From: Nitrospirae bacterium GWC2_56_14
GTDB taxonomy: Bacteria > Nitrospirota > UBA9217
Assembly (NCBI GenBank): GCA_001803705.1
Contig: MHDY01000043.1
Location: 1-9,249, forward strand
Reading direction: 5' to 3'
DNA: 9,249 nt
Position numbers and translations under genes: made by a program. The notes beneath the pieces are model-generated. The model did not search any database and was not told the DNA's origin. It worked only from the letters and a program-made list of their open reading frames with translations. Of this stretch, positions 1 through 5,507 are shown piece by piece (the stretch's first letter is position 1; the number at the start of each line of letters is the position of its first letter).

Positions 1-306
1 AACGAGTGGCGGAACATCGACATCGTCAACCTTGTCTGCGACCTGCTGGACGATCGGCTCGGGCGGGATGGGGGAGAGAGCCGTTCCCTCATAACCTTCG
101 TTAAAGACCGGCCCGGCCACGATCGCCGGTATGCCATCGACGCTGCAAAAATCAAACGCCAACTGGGGTGGGAGCCTGCCTACACATTCGAGCGGGGCAT
201 TGCCGAGACGGCCGACTGGTACCTGGCGAACCAGGAGTGGGTCGCCGAAGTGACCTCCGGCGCCTATCGCGACTACTACCAACGGCAGTACGGCAAGACG
301 GAGTAA
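1..306 (+). CDS. rfbB: dTDP-glucose 4,6-dehydratase, C-terminal end (5' truncated by window)
   Basis: The window opens inside this gene; the last 101 codons are present and end in TAA. RfbB/RmlB converts dTDP-glucose to dTDP-4-keto-6-deoxyglucose, the second step of dTDP-L-rhamnose synthesis, in the cytoplasm. The visible part is typical of the family's C-terminus: DRPGHDRRYAID (about residues 35-46 of the fragment), KIKRQLGWEPAYTFERGI just after it, then TADWYLANQEW and a short charged tail. The active-site YxxxK and the Rossmann glycine motif lie upstream of the window and cannot be checked. The stop codon is 4 bases before the rfbD start, so the two genes are almost certainly co-transcribed and probably translationally coupled. 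Identification rests on motif memory and on the rfbD neighbour; confidence is high. Confidence 0.93.
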   Translation, partial: NEWRNIDIVNLVCDLLDDRLGRDGGESRSLITFVKDRPGHDRRYAIDAAKIKRQLGWEPAYTFERGIAETADWYLANQEWVAEVTSGAYRDYYQRQYGKTE

Positions 307-310
307 TGCA

Positions 311-1147
311 ATGATACTGGTAATCGGTGCCAACGGCATGCTGGGGCGGGATCTGATGGACACGCTGGAAGGGGATGTGCGCGGAGTCGACATCGACGAT
401 ATCGACATTACCCAGGCCGAATCGGTGCGGCGGGTCCTGCTGACCTTGAAACCGCGGGTCATCATCAATGCGGCAGCCTATACCGATGTGGACGGCTGCG
501 AAAGCAACCGGGAACGCGCCATCGAAGTAAACGGCGAGGGCGTTGCCTGGCTAGCCATGACGGCCGGCGAGATAGGGGCCAAGCTGGTCCAGATCAGCAC
601 CGATTACGTCTTCGACGGCAGAAAGGAGACTCCCTACGACGAAGAGGATCTGCCGCACCCCCTCAGCATGTACGGACAGTCGAAGTTTGCGGGTGAACTC
701 AACGCGAAGATAGTGCCGGAGTGGCTGATAGTCCGGACCCAATGGCTCTACGGCCTGCGCGGGAAGAACTTCGTGGAAACCATGCTGCGGATGGGTGCCG
801 AACGGAACGAGCTGTCGGTGGTCACCGACCAGCAGGGATGTCCCACCTGGACCATGGATGTGTGCGGAGCGATCAAGGCGCTGCTGAAAGCGGGCTGCAG
901 CGGGATTTACCACGCCGTCAACTCGGGCAGCTGTTCCTGGAACGAGTTTGCGAAAGCCATATTCGAGGAATCGGGAATGGAGGTCACCGTTAACCCGATG
1001 ACCAGCGACCAGCTTGACCGGCCGGCGCCCCGGCCCCTCCATTCGGTGCTTGATACAGGCAAACTCACCAGCGATACCGGCTTTCAGCCGAGGCCGTGGC
1101 GGGAAGCATTGCGGGAATACCTGCGAAAGCGGGGAACGTTACTTTAA
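311..1147 (+). CDS. rfbD: dTDP-4-dehydrorhamnose reductase
   Basis: A 278-residue cytoplasmic reductase of the extended SDR superfamily (RmlD/RfbD). It reduces dTDP-4-keto-L-rhamnose to dTDP-L-rhamnose with NAD(P)H, the last step of the pathway that supplies rhamnose to O-antigen or other surface glycans. Visible signatures are the Rossmann glycine motif GANGMLG (G6, G9, G12), NAAAYTDVD at 53-61, STDYVFDG at 96-103, and the catalytic pair Y121 and K125 in YGQSKFAGE. RTQWLYG at 142-148 and CPTW at 177-180 are also family hallmarks. The length matches the usual 280-300 residues. An ATG five bases upstream (306) meets a stop after two codons, so 311 is the start; it lies 4 bases after the rfbB stop. 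The gene is intact, and its GC-rich codon use matches the flanking chromosome rather than the accessory genes further right. Confidence 0.95.
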   Translation: MILVIGANGMLGRDLMDTLEGDVRGVDIDDIDITQAESVRRVLLTLKPRVIINAAAYTDVDGCESNRERAIEVNGEGVAWLAMTAGEIGAKLVQISTDYVFDGRKETPYDEEDLPHPLSMYGQSKFAGELNAKIVPEWLIVRTQWLYGLRGKNFVETMLRMGAERNELSVVTDQQGCPTWTMDVCGAIKALLKAGCSGIYHAVNSGSCSWNEFAKAIFEESGMEVTVNPMTSDQLDRPAPRPLHSVLDTGKLTSDTGFQPRPWREALREYLRKRGTLL

Positions 1148-1163
1148 GACATTTATTGAAACC

Positions 1164-1285
1164 CAGGTTGTTCAAAACCAGTCAGATCGTCGCACCCGCA
1201 GGAGCGCCCGCGGAGACGTAGCAGCGCTACGTCGCACAAGGAAGTGACGAGGACAGCGGCGAGATGACTGGTTTTCAACAACCTG
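1164..1285. repeat. Nested palindromic intergenic repeat (REP/MITE-like), about 120 bp
   Basis: Outer arms 1164-1193 and 1256-1285 are inverted copies of each other: 30 bases with 26 identical when one arm is reverse-complemented; both ends carry CAGGTTGTT / AACAACCTG. A second, perfect 8-bp hairpin sits inside at 1215-1233 (GACGTAGC, loop AGC, GCTACGTC). The element occupies nearly all of the rfbD-cupin gap and stops 15 bases before the cupin ATG. It would fold into a long cruciform or RNA stem with a hairpin at its tip. I recall similar nested elements between genes in Geobacter chromosomes, but this is memory, not a search. It may act as a small non-autonomous mobile repeat, an mRNA stabiliser, or an attenuator between rfbD and the cupin gene. 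The base pairing is certain; the function is not. Confidence 0.85.
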
Positions 1286-1296
1286 TCAACAGGAGG
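1282..1296 (+). promoter_or_regulatory. Strong Shine-Dalgarno site of the cupin gene, partly inside a small hairpin
   Basis: AGGAGG at 1291-1296 lies 4 bases before the ATG at 1301 and fixes the start of the cupin gene. Its first three bases also belong to a small inverted repeat, CCTG / CAGG with loop TCAA (1282-1293). That hairpin overlaps the end of the large repeat's right arm, so it competes with the large fold for 1282-1285. A switch between the two folds would alter ribosome access; this is an inference from the pairing only. Confidence 0.6.
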
Positions 1297-1300
1297 AAGC

Positions 1301-1669
1301 ATGGAAACCGGCGAACGCCCCTGGGGAACCTACACCGTTCTCGAGGAAAACAAAAATTACAAGATCAAACGGATCGAAGTCCACCCCGGGCAGCGGCTTT
1401 CGCTGCAGATGCACCATCACCGGAGCGAGCACTGGATTGTAGTGTCCGGAACCGCCAAGGTAACGTGCGGCGACAAGGAAGCCACCTACAACATCAACGA
1501 GTCTACCTTCATTCCCATGGGGATGTCCCACCGCCTGGAGAACCCCGGCGTGATTCCGCTGATCATCATCGAAGTGCAAAGCGGCGAGTACCTCGGCGAA
1601 GACGACATCATCCGCTTCGAAGACGATTACCAGCGGTGCGGGAGCACTGTGCCGCTCGTGCAGGCCTGA
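1301..1669 (+). CDS. Small cupin protein, mannose-6-phosphate isomerase type II C-terminal-like
   Basis: A 122-residue single-domain cupin. It resembles the C-terminal isomerase domain of bifunctional ManC/AlgA enzymes (mannose-6-phosphate isomerase plus GDP-mannose pyrophosphorylase) without the nucleotidyltransferase part. Cupin motif 1 is visible with metal ligands H38, H40 and E43 and G50; motif 2 is PMGMSHRLEN with P72, G74, H77 and N81. ERPWGTYTVLEE near the start and VHPGQRLSLQMHHHRSEHW are hallmarks of this family. It probably binds a divalent metal in the cytoplasm and acts on a sugar phosphate or nucleotide sugar. Its place after rfbBD supports a role in supplying activated sugars for surface polysaccharide. 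Stand-alone members are common and their substrate is often unproven, so mannose-6-phosphate isomerisation is an inference. The start is fixed by AGGAGG 4 bases upstream. The gene is intact. Confidence 0.88.
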   Translation: METGERPWGTYTVLEENKNYKIKRIEVHPGQRLSLQMHHHRSEHWIVVSGTAKVTCGDKEATYNINESTFIPMGMSHRLENPGVIPLIIIEVQSGEYLGEDDIIRFEDDYQRCGSTVPLVQA

Positions 1670-1722
1670 CCTGACCATCTTCCGGTAATCGGCAGTAGTA
1701 TCCCATCATTCCCTTCATCTCC

Positions 1723-1759
1723 CGCCAGGGGAGATCCGCCGTCGGCGGTGCCCCTGGCG
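1723..1759. terminator. Strong GC hairpin after the cupin gene, possible terminator
   Basis: CGCCAGGGG (1723-1731) pairs perfectly with CCCCTGGCG (1751-1759), and CCGCC / GGCGG pairs again inside around a GTC tip. The hairpin lies 53 bases after the cupin stop and 18 bases before the end of the minus-strand integrase remnant, so it could serve both directions. No T-tract follows on either strand, so it is not a standard intrinsic terminator. It may slow exonucleases or act as a boundary hairpin. Confidence 0.5.
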
Positions 1760-1776
1760 TTCCTGCTCAATACTTA

Positions 1777-2121
1777 TCAGAAATCCAACGGGCTCTTCGC
1801 TTCTTTAATCGTGCACCGGTACACAGTGGGTGTAGATACGAACGTCCATCCGTTCCACCTCGAATCATGGTGAAAAGAGCAGGACACCGCTTGCTCAGCC
1901 TGCAGTCGCTTCGTCTCCGATTGTCCCTTTTGTTGGAGCTTGCTCAGGTACAATTGAAGTCATTTTGCATCATCACCTGTCACTTTATACTTCTCACAGA
2001 ATTCGAGGAAGTACCGCAGCCATTTCAGGTAATGATTTAGAACATTATCACTGATTCCGCTATTGGAGCAGAACGAGCGATACGCTTACAAAGATGCGGC
2101 AGCAGAATCATCTTACAACAT
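1777..2121 (-). pseudogene. Tyrosine recombinase / integron-type integrase remnant, internally deleted
   Basis: The minus strand reads as a degraded site-specific integrase of about 115 codons. The N-terminal SAM-like DNA-binding half is clear: AYRSFCSNSGISDN, then NHYLKWLRYFLEFCEKYKV, then LQLYLSKLQQKGQSETKR, then LQAEQAV. It is followed almost at once by the extreme C-terminus: IYTHCVPV (with the catalytic Tyr) and IKEAKSPLDF before the stop. Nearly all of the catalytic domain, with its Arg-His-Arg residues, is missing. The N-terminal frame has three in-frame stops (TAA at codons 3 and 13, TGA at codon 48). The IYTHCVPV piece lies in another frame and about two bases are lost before IKEAKSPLDF. 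The ends therefore survive around a deletion, plus frameshifts and nonsense changes; the gene is dead. Family choice is from memory of the YTHCVPVRT and SPLD tail; an integron IntI and a related XerC-like integrase cannot be told apart here. Confidence 0.78.
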
Positions 2122-2195
2122 ATGTTTTTTTTAATTCGAGTTTTATCAAAAGCTGAGTATAATCGGCAAAAATTTTTCTGACCACGAGTGCAAAG

Positions 2196-2370
2196 ATGAA
2201 AACACGCCTTATTCTAAAGCCGGGGCAACGTGGCATCAAGAGACTGCCCGCTGAATATGGTGACGCCCCTTGTCTGTGCACGTTTCAGATATGATAAAAA
2301 AACCTGCCAGCGACTGAAAAAGATTGAATTGATAGTCGAACGTACAGAATGGGAGCCGCCTCCGCACTGA
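2196..2370 (+). pseudogene. Small conserved hypothetical protein, frameshifted
   Basis: Translation from ATG 2196 gives MKTRLILKPGQRGIKRL and continues to EYGDAP, then hits stops. Shifting the frame by one base in the C-run near 2266-2269 restores LVCARFRYDKKTCQRLKK and then IELIVERTEWEPPPH before TGA at 2368. The joined product of about 57 residues reads like a known style of short basic protein (K-rich start, RYD centre, ELIVE-x-x-W-PP tail) that I associate with accessory regions of Geobacter-type genomes; its function is unknown to me. A single inserted C explains the break. It is divergent from the integrase remnant, with 74 bases between the two starts. A TATAAT at 2158-2163 could be its -10 box, but no good -35 is visible. 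Programmed frameshifting is possible but unlikely beside a dead integrase. Confidence 0.68.
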
Positions 2371-2407
2371 CTGAATGCTCAATAACGAGTGGAACAGAGG
2401 AAGAATC

Positions 2408-3184
2408 ATGACTCATGAATTTGATGGGAAAAAATACGCAAAGGCATCAACTCATCAAAAGGAGTGGGGTGCAAGGATTATCGCGGATCTGATTTTAAAA
2501 GGAACGGAACGAGTATTGGATCTTGGTTGTGGAGATGGAGTTCTTACATCGCATTTTGCAGATCTTTTACCGAATGGAGAGGTTGTCGGCATTGATGCAT
2601 CACAGGGCATGATTACTGAGGCTCTTGAGAAAGAGCGGAGAAACTTACGTTTTATTCTTCATGACATCGACAACCTCGATTTTACAGATGAATTCGATAT
2701 TGTTTTTTCAAATGCGGCACTACATTGGGTAAAAGACCATAATAAACTCCTTCAAAATGTCCGACGAGCGTTACGGGATGGAGGATCAATTCGTTTCAAT
2801 TTTGCCGCTGACGGCAACTGCTCTAACTTTTTCAAGGTTGTTCGTGAAGCTATGGCCCTAGACCGGTATAAACTTTATTTTTCCGACTTCGAATGGCCTT
2901 GGTATATGCCGTCGATCAATGAATATGAGGCAGTTGTTATACGGAGCGGACTGCGGAATGTCAGAGTCTGGGATGAAAACGCAGACCGGTTTTTTCCAGA
3001 TGCACAGACAATGGTTAATTGGGTTGACCAACCGAGCCTTGTGCCGTTTTTATCATTTGTCGCTGAAAGTGACAAAGAAGCGTTCCGTAATTTTGTTGTC
3101 GAAAGAATGATTCATGAGACACAGCAAGACGATGGCAGGTGCTTCGAAACATTTCGCCGCATCAATGTATCAGCAAGGGGATAA
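2408..3184 (+). CDS. Class I SAM-dependent methyltransferase, trans-aconitate methyltransferase-like
   Basis: A 258-residue soluble methyltransferase of the Methyltransf_11/25 type. Motif I is VLDLGCGDG (GCGDG at 40-44). The acidic residue that holds the SAM ribose is D64 in VVGIDASQGMI, and motif IV is FDIVFSNAALHWV (about 97-109), followed by the LLQNVRRALRDGG strand-helix. The NAALHW and C-terminal WVDQPSLVPFL stretches resemble trans-aconitate 2-methyltransferase (Tam) in layout and length, but the acceptor is not proven. The start at 2408 is preferred because GAGGAA lies 5 bases upstream; the earlier in-frame ATG at 2375 has no ribosome site and adds 11 unlikely residues. The coding sequence is much richer in A+T than rfbD, which suggests acquisition. 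It converges on vapC. Confidence 0.85.
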   Translation: MTHEFDGKKYAKASTHQKEWGARIIADLILKGTERVLDLGCGDGVLTSHFADLLPNGEVVGIDASQGMITEALEKERRNLRFILHDIDNLDFTDEFDIVFSNAALHWVKDHNKLLQNVRRALRDGGSIRFNFAADGNCSNFFKVVREAMALDRYKLYFSDFEWPWYMPSINEYEAVVIRSGLRNVRVWDENADRFFPDAQTMVNWVDQPSLVPFLSFVAESDKEAFRNFVVERMIHETQQDDGRCFETFRRINVSARG

Positions 3185-3192
3185 GGAGTAAG

Positions 3193-3283
3193 CCGCCAAG
3201 GTGCAGAGGCGAGAAACCAATTTTTCAACCAGGCAGAAGCACCCGCCCAAAAGACGGCGGGTGTTCTCCCAGATCGTTGGCGG
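3193..3283. repeat. Imperfect long inverted repeat with a strong inner hairpin
   Basis: The inner stem pairs CACCCGCC (3240-3247) with GGCGGGTG (3256-3263) and extends by AGAA / TTCT past one bulged G (3235-3267). An outer pair CCGCCAA (3193-3199) / TTGGCGG (3277-3283) brackets it. The structure fills the gap between the convergent methyltransferase and vapC genes and probably ends one or both transcripts, although no T-tract follows either side. Its long imperfect shape recalls an integron attC site, but the ends do not match RYYYAAC / GTTRRRY well, so that reading is weak. Confidence 0.5.
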
Positions 3284-3311
3284 ATTAGCTCCCGAGACGT
3301 TAAATGCAAAA

Positions 3312-3713
3312 CTAAACAGTCCAATCAATGACTTTGAGAGAAGGTACCCGGAGGAACTCGCGAGTGTTATTAGTAACCAGCGGGATATCCAGTGATACAG
3401 CCTGAGCGGCAATCAACATATCCATGGAGCCAATTGGCGTACCAGCTTTTTCTAGAGTTGCTCGGATATCTCCATAGACATGAGCCGCCGGTTCATCATA
3501 TGAAACCAATTCCAAAGGAATGATAAATTCGTCAAGGGCTCGGGCGTTTTTTTCTCTATGGGAGCTTTTGGCAACCCCGTGTCGTAATTCTGACAGAGTT
3601 ACGGCTGAAATGCCAATGTCCCCAATCTGGTACTCCAGGAAACGCTTAAGTACGGCGACCGGCTGCTGCTTTATGATGTAAATGCAGATATTGGTATCGA
3701 GCAGCAGTTTCAT
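3312..3713 (-). CDS. vapC: VapC-family toxin, PIN-domain ribonuclease
   Basis: A 133-residue PIN-domain protein, the normal VapC length. The acidic metal-binding set is present: D6 in LLLDTNICIY, E42 in TLSELRHG and D98 in GSMDMLIAAQA. TNNTREF follows at 114-120, with N115/N116 near the usual fourth position. VapC toxins are Mg-dependent endoribonucleases that cleave tRNA or rRNA and stop translation; the RNA target here cannot be read from the sequence. The ATG start at 3713 shares its A with the TGA stop of vapB, so the pair is translationally coupled. A TTG one codon upstream (3716) is a less likely start. The gene is intact with all key residues, so the toxin is probably active and held by VapB. 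It converges with the methyltransferase gene. Confidence 0.93.
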   Translation of the reverse strand: MKLLLDTNICIYIIKQQPVAVLKRFLEYQIGDIGISAVTLSELRHGVAKSSHREKNARALDEFIIPLELVSYDEPAAHVYGDIRATLEKAGTPIGSMDMLIAAQAVSLDIPLVTNNTREFLRVPSLKVIDWTV

Positions 3714-3940
3714 CAAAAGCTTTCCCGCTTGTCCGGTTCAGGTTGTACGCGATCGGACATGAAATCGCGGGAGAATTTCTTCAGGCTGCCGAAGAGGGAA
3801 TTCCACGAGTCGCTCCGAGGGATCAATTGAACGACGTTGCCGCTTTTCTTGATGAATACTTCGCTGTCTTCGAAGCGAAATTCTTTGGGAAGCCTTACTG
3901 CCTGGCTTTGTCCATTTTGAAAAATCTTTGCAGTTTTCAT
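3713..3940 (-). CDS. vapB: VapB-family antitoxin, AbrB/MazE-type
   Basis: A 75-residue antitoxin. The N-terminal swapped-hairpin DNA-binding domain is clear in MKTAKIFQNGQSQAVRLPKE and the following EVFIKKSGNVVQLIPR (about residues 1-45). The C-terminal tail, with WNSLFGSLKKFSRDFM, is the part expected to wrap around the VapC active site. It neutralises VapC and, with it, should repress its own promoter. The start at 3940 is chosen because GGAGG lies 6 bases upstream on the minus strand and because the family begins at this MKTAK; a longer in-frame reading to 4039 would run through the promoter and operator. The stop overlaps the vapC start by one base. The pair forms a complete, apparently functional addiction module inside a decayed accessory region, which may help retain that DNA. 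Confidence 0.92.
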   Translation of the reverse strand: MKTAKIFQNGQSQAVRLPKEFRFEDSEVFIKKSGNVVQLIPRSDSWNSLFGSLKKFSRDFMSDRVQPEPDKRESF

Positions 3941-3956
3941 CCGAGACCTCCACGGT

Positions 3957-3999
3957 AAATATATACTAGAAGTATATATTTCGGGTAGTGGGTTGGCAA
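3957..3999 (-). promoter_or_regulatory. vapBC promoter with overlapping palindromic operator
   Basis: On the minus strand, TTGCCA (3999-3994) and TATACT (3976-3971) are separated by 17 bases; each differs from the sigma-70 consensus at one position. A perfect 10-bp inverted repeat, AAATATATAC, spacer TAGAA, GTATATATTT (3957-3981), covers the -10 box and lies 16 bases upstream of the vapB ATG. Binding of VapB or VapBC there would block the polymerase, the usual conditional self-repression of VapBC operons. The elements are read directly; the binding is inferred. Confidence 0.8.
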
Positions 4000-4047
4000 G
4001 TAAAATTTCAACAATGATGAGGGAATGAGATCCCAACATGGCCCAGT

Positions 4048-4076
4048 GGACCGGTCGCGAAAAAACCGCGCGGTCC
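4048..4076. repeat. Hairpin in the gap between vapB and the TolB-like gene
   Basis: GGACCG (4048-4053) pairs with CGGTCC (4071-4076), and CGCG (4056-4059) pairs with CGCG (4067-4070) around an A-rich loop, with GT bulged on the left. The stretch from 4000 to 4176 otherwise shows only the vapBC -35 region's upstream side and the ribosome site GGAGG at 4165-4169 for the next gene. Function unknown; a boundary between divergent transcripts is plausible. Confidence 0.4.
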
Positions 4077-4176
4077 CCGCCCAGCAGTTACTGTGATAAT
4101 AAAATGCAGTTGAAGAAGATTATCAGGTGGAAACTGAATCTCATCCACTTATGCTGTACGTCTTGGAGGGCAATCG

Positions 4177-5211
4177 ATGCATAACGTTTCGATCGTGCGC
4201 AGATGCATGACTGCTTCCAGGTTTGTGTTGTTTTTTGCCTTCGGCCTCATACTCACGCCTGCATGTTCGCACAAATCCGAAAACGCAGGGCCATGCCCCC
4301 CGAGCGGGAAGTTTGGAATATACTCTATGATCTTAGATGGCTCCAGCGTCCAGCTAATCTGCGCAGGAGACAACGAGAGAAACCATGTGCATGTCAACCC
4401 TGCCAACGGCAAGCTTGTTTACTCCGAATTTACAAAGGATCTGAACATGGACGGCAAAGCGGATGAATCGGATATCCGGTCGTCGGAAATCGGAGTTATG
4501 GATGCCAACGGTATGAACAGAACTCTTCTCACGAATAACGAATCGATCGACGCAGCACCGGTGTGGTCGCCGGACGGGGGCCGCATTCTGTTTGTGTCCG
4601 ACAGGGATTCTCCCGATGTACTCGACATGTACACAATGGATGAATCCGGAGGGAATTTGGTGAATTTGACAAATACGCCATTTTATAGCGAGGCTGACGT
4701 GCACTGGGTTGGAGACAAAATTGTATTTACCCGGAGTTCGGGACCGGACTTTAATCCGGGCGTCTGGATTATGGACTCGGACGGGGCAAACCAGAGGCAA
4801 CTGACGGATACGTCGTCTATGGGCATAAGCAGCACAGGTTACGCATTCGGCGACTATGATCCGAAGATGGCTCCCAATGGTAACCGTATAGCGTTTGCGC
4901 GCCACCAGAACGACACAGGCAATTTTGGAACGGGTGACTTCGATATTTACGTAATGAACATAGACGGCACCAATCTGACTGACATCAGCAAAAACACCGT
5001 TGCCGATCTGATGCCGACCTGGAGTCCCGACGGAAACAACCTGGCCTTCTGGGTCATCAGTGATAATCTGACTGATTTGGGAGATATTTACGTCATCAGC
5101 CCGGATGGAACGGAAAGAACAAAAGTGACGCAGGAGCCCGACACCCTGATCGAAAGACAGCCGGATTGGTTGTCCAATACGAAGATAATTTTATCCGGAG
5201 AGACTTATTAG
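4177..5211 (+). CDS. TolB-like beta-propeller (PD40) lipoprotein with an EF-hand-type loop
   Basis: A 344-residue protein predicted to be a lipoprotein. Basic residues (RR at 8-9, R15) are followed by a hydrophobic stretch (about 16-27) and a lipobox-like TPAC with C30; S31 at +2 gives no inner-membrane retention signal, so outer-membrane anchoring in the periplasm is likely. The body has repeated TolB/WD40-like PD40 units: APVWSPDGGRILFVSDRD (128-145), a degenerate unit near MAPNGNRIAFARH, and MPTWSPDGNNLAFW near 280-295, each followed by DIYVM- or MYTM-type strands and D-G/S-G-N turns. Residues 88-99 (DLNMDGKADESD) match a calcium-binding EF-hand loop at every ligand position. The start at 4177 has GGAGG 7 bases upstream; M11 is a possible alternative. 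The role is unknown: such proteins often act as periplasmic scaffolds or sugar- or peptide-binding propellers. It is not TolB itself, as no tol-pal genes are near. Confidence 0.8.
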   Translation: MHNVSIVRRCMTASRFVLFFAFGLILTPACSHKSENAGPCPPSGKFGIYSMILDGSSVQLICAGDNERNHVHVNPANGKLVYSEFTKDLNMDGKADESDIRSSEIGVMDANGMNRTLLTNNESIDAAPVWSPDGGRILFVSDRDSPDVLDMYTMDESGGNLVNLTNTPFYSEADVHWVGDKIVFTRSSGPDFNPGVWIMDSDGANQRQLTDTSSMGISSTGYAFGDYDPKMAPNGNRIAFARHQNDTGNFGTGDFDIYVMNIDGTNLTDISKNTVADLMPTWSPDGNNLAFWVISDNLTDLGDIYVISPDGTERTKVTQEPDTLIERQPDWLSNTKIILSGETY

Positions 5212-5315
5212 AAAAAGCTGTACAGTATCTCAGCTGTGGACAAAGATAATACCAGCGCGTTGAGTTGAGAAATTGCGCTCCTCACGCGCGTGTTGATTGC
5301 CCAAAGGAGGAAATT

Positions 5316-5391
5316 ATGAAGGCCCTTGACACAGTAGCTTAATGCCGAAAATGACGCCCTGAAGAAGTTGAAGGATAACGGGTGCATCTAG
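5316..5391 (+). pseudogene. Broken mini-ORF with a strong ribosome site; rest of the 5212-5507 gap unexplained
   Basis: AGGAGG (5305-5310) precedes ATG 5316 by 5 bases, an excellent start, yet the frame gives only MKALDTVA before TAA. Skipping one base near 5337 gives LNAENDALKKLKDNGCI and then TAG at 5389. The joined 25 residues are helix-forming and Lys/Leu-rich; I do not recognise them. They may be the start of a lost gene or a real short peptide cut by one inserted base. An 8-bp inverted repeat (5341-5348 / 5407-5414) overlaps it, and a weak stem ACCGG / CCGGT (5437-5441 / 5454-5458) followed by TTTT lies downstream. I see no other gene in the gap. Confidence 0.4.
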
Positions 5392-5414
5392 CAATGTTGC
5401 CACTAATCGGCATT
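5341..5414. repeat. 8-bp inverted repeat around the broken mini-ORF
   Basis: AATGCCGA (5341-5348) and TCGGCATT (5407-5414) are perfect reverse complements 58 bases apart. They could close a stem around the mini-ORF's second half, or be the ends of a small excised element. An 8-bp match can arise by chance at this spacing, so weight is low. Confidence 0.35.
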
Positions 5415-5507
5415 GTAGAATAACGAGTACCTGCCGACCGGATGGAGTTCGTACCGGTTTTGCCATATTCATGAGCCATACCCGTTGAGCCAAAGAGAAA
5501 GAACAAA

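Noticed and set aside
551..1042. Long open frame on the minus strand opposite rfbD
   Set aside because: It lies wholly inside a conserved gene, has no family-like motifs, and reflects codon bias of the GC-rich + strand gene.
1286..1678. Minus-strand frame covering the cupin gene
   Set aside because: Antisense shadow; the + strand has full cupin motifs and a perfect ribosome site.
3941..4039. Upstream extension of vapB to 4039
   Set aside because: It would translate through the promoter and operator; MKTAK at 3940 with GGAGG is the family start.
4354..4905. 183-codon minus-strand frame inside the TolB-like gene
   Set aside because: Shadow of the PD40 coding sequence; its translation is rich in Arg, His and Val with no recognisable domain.
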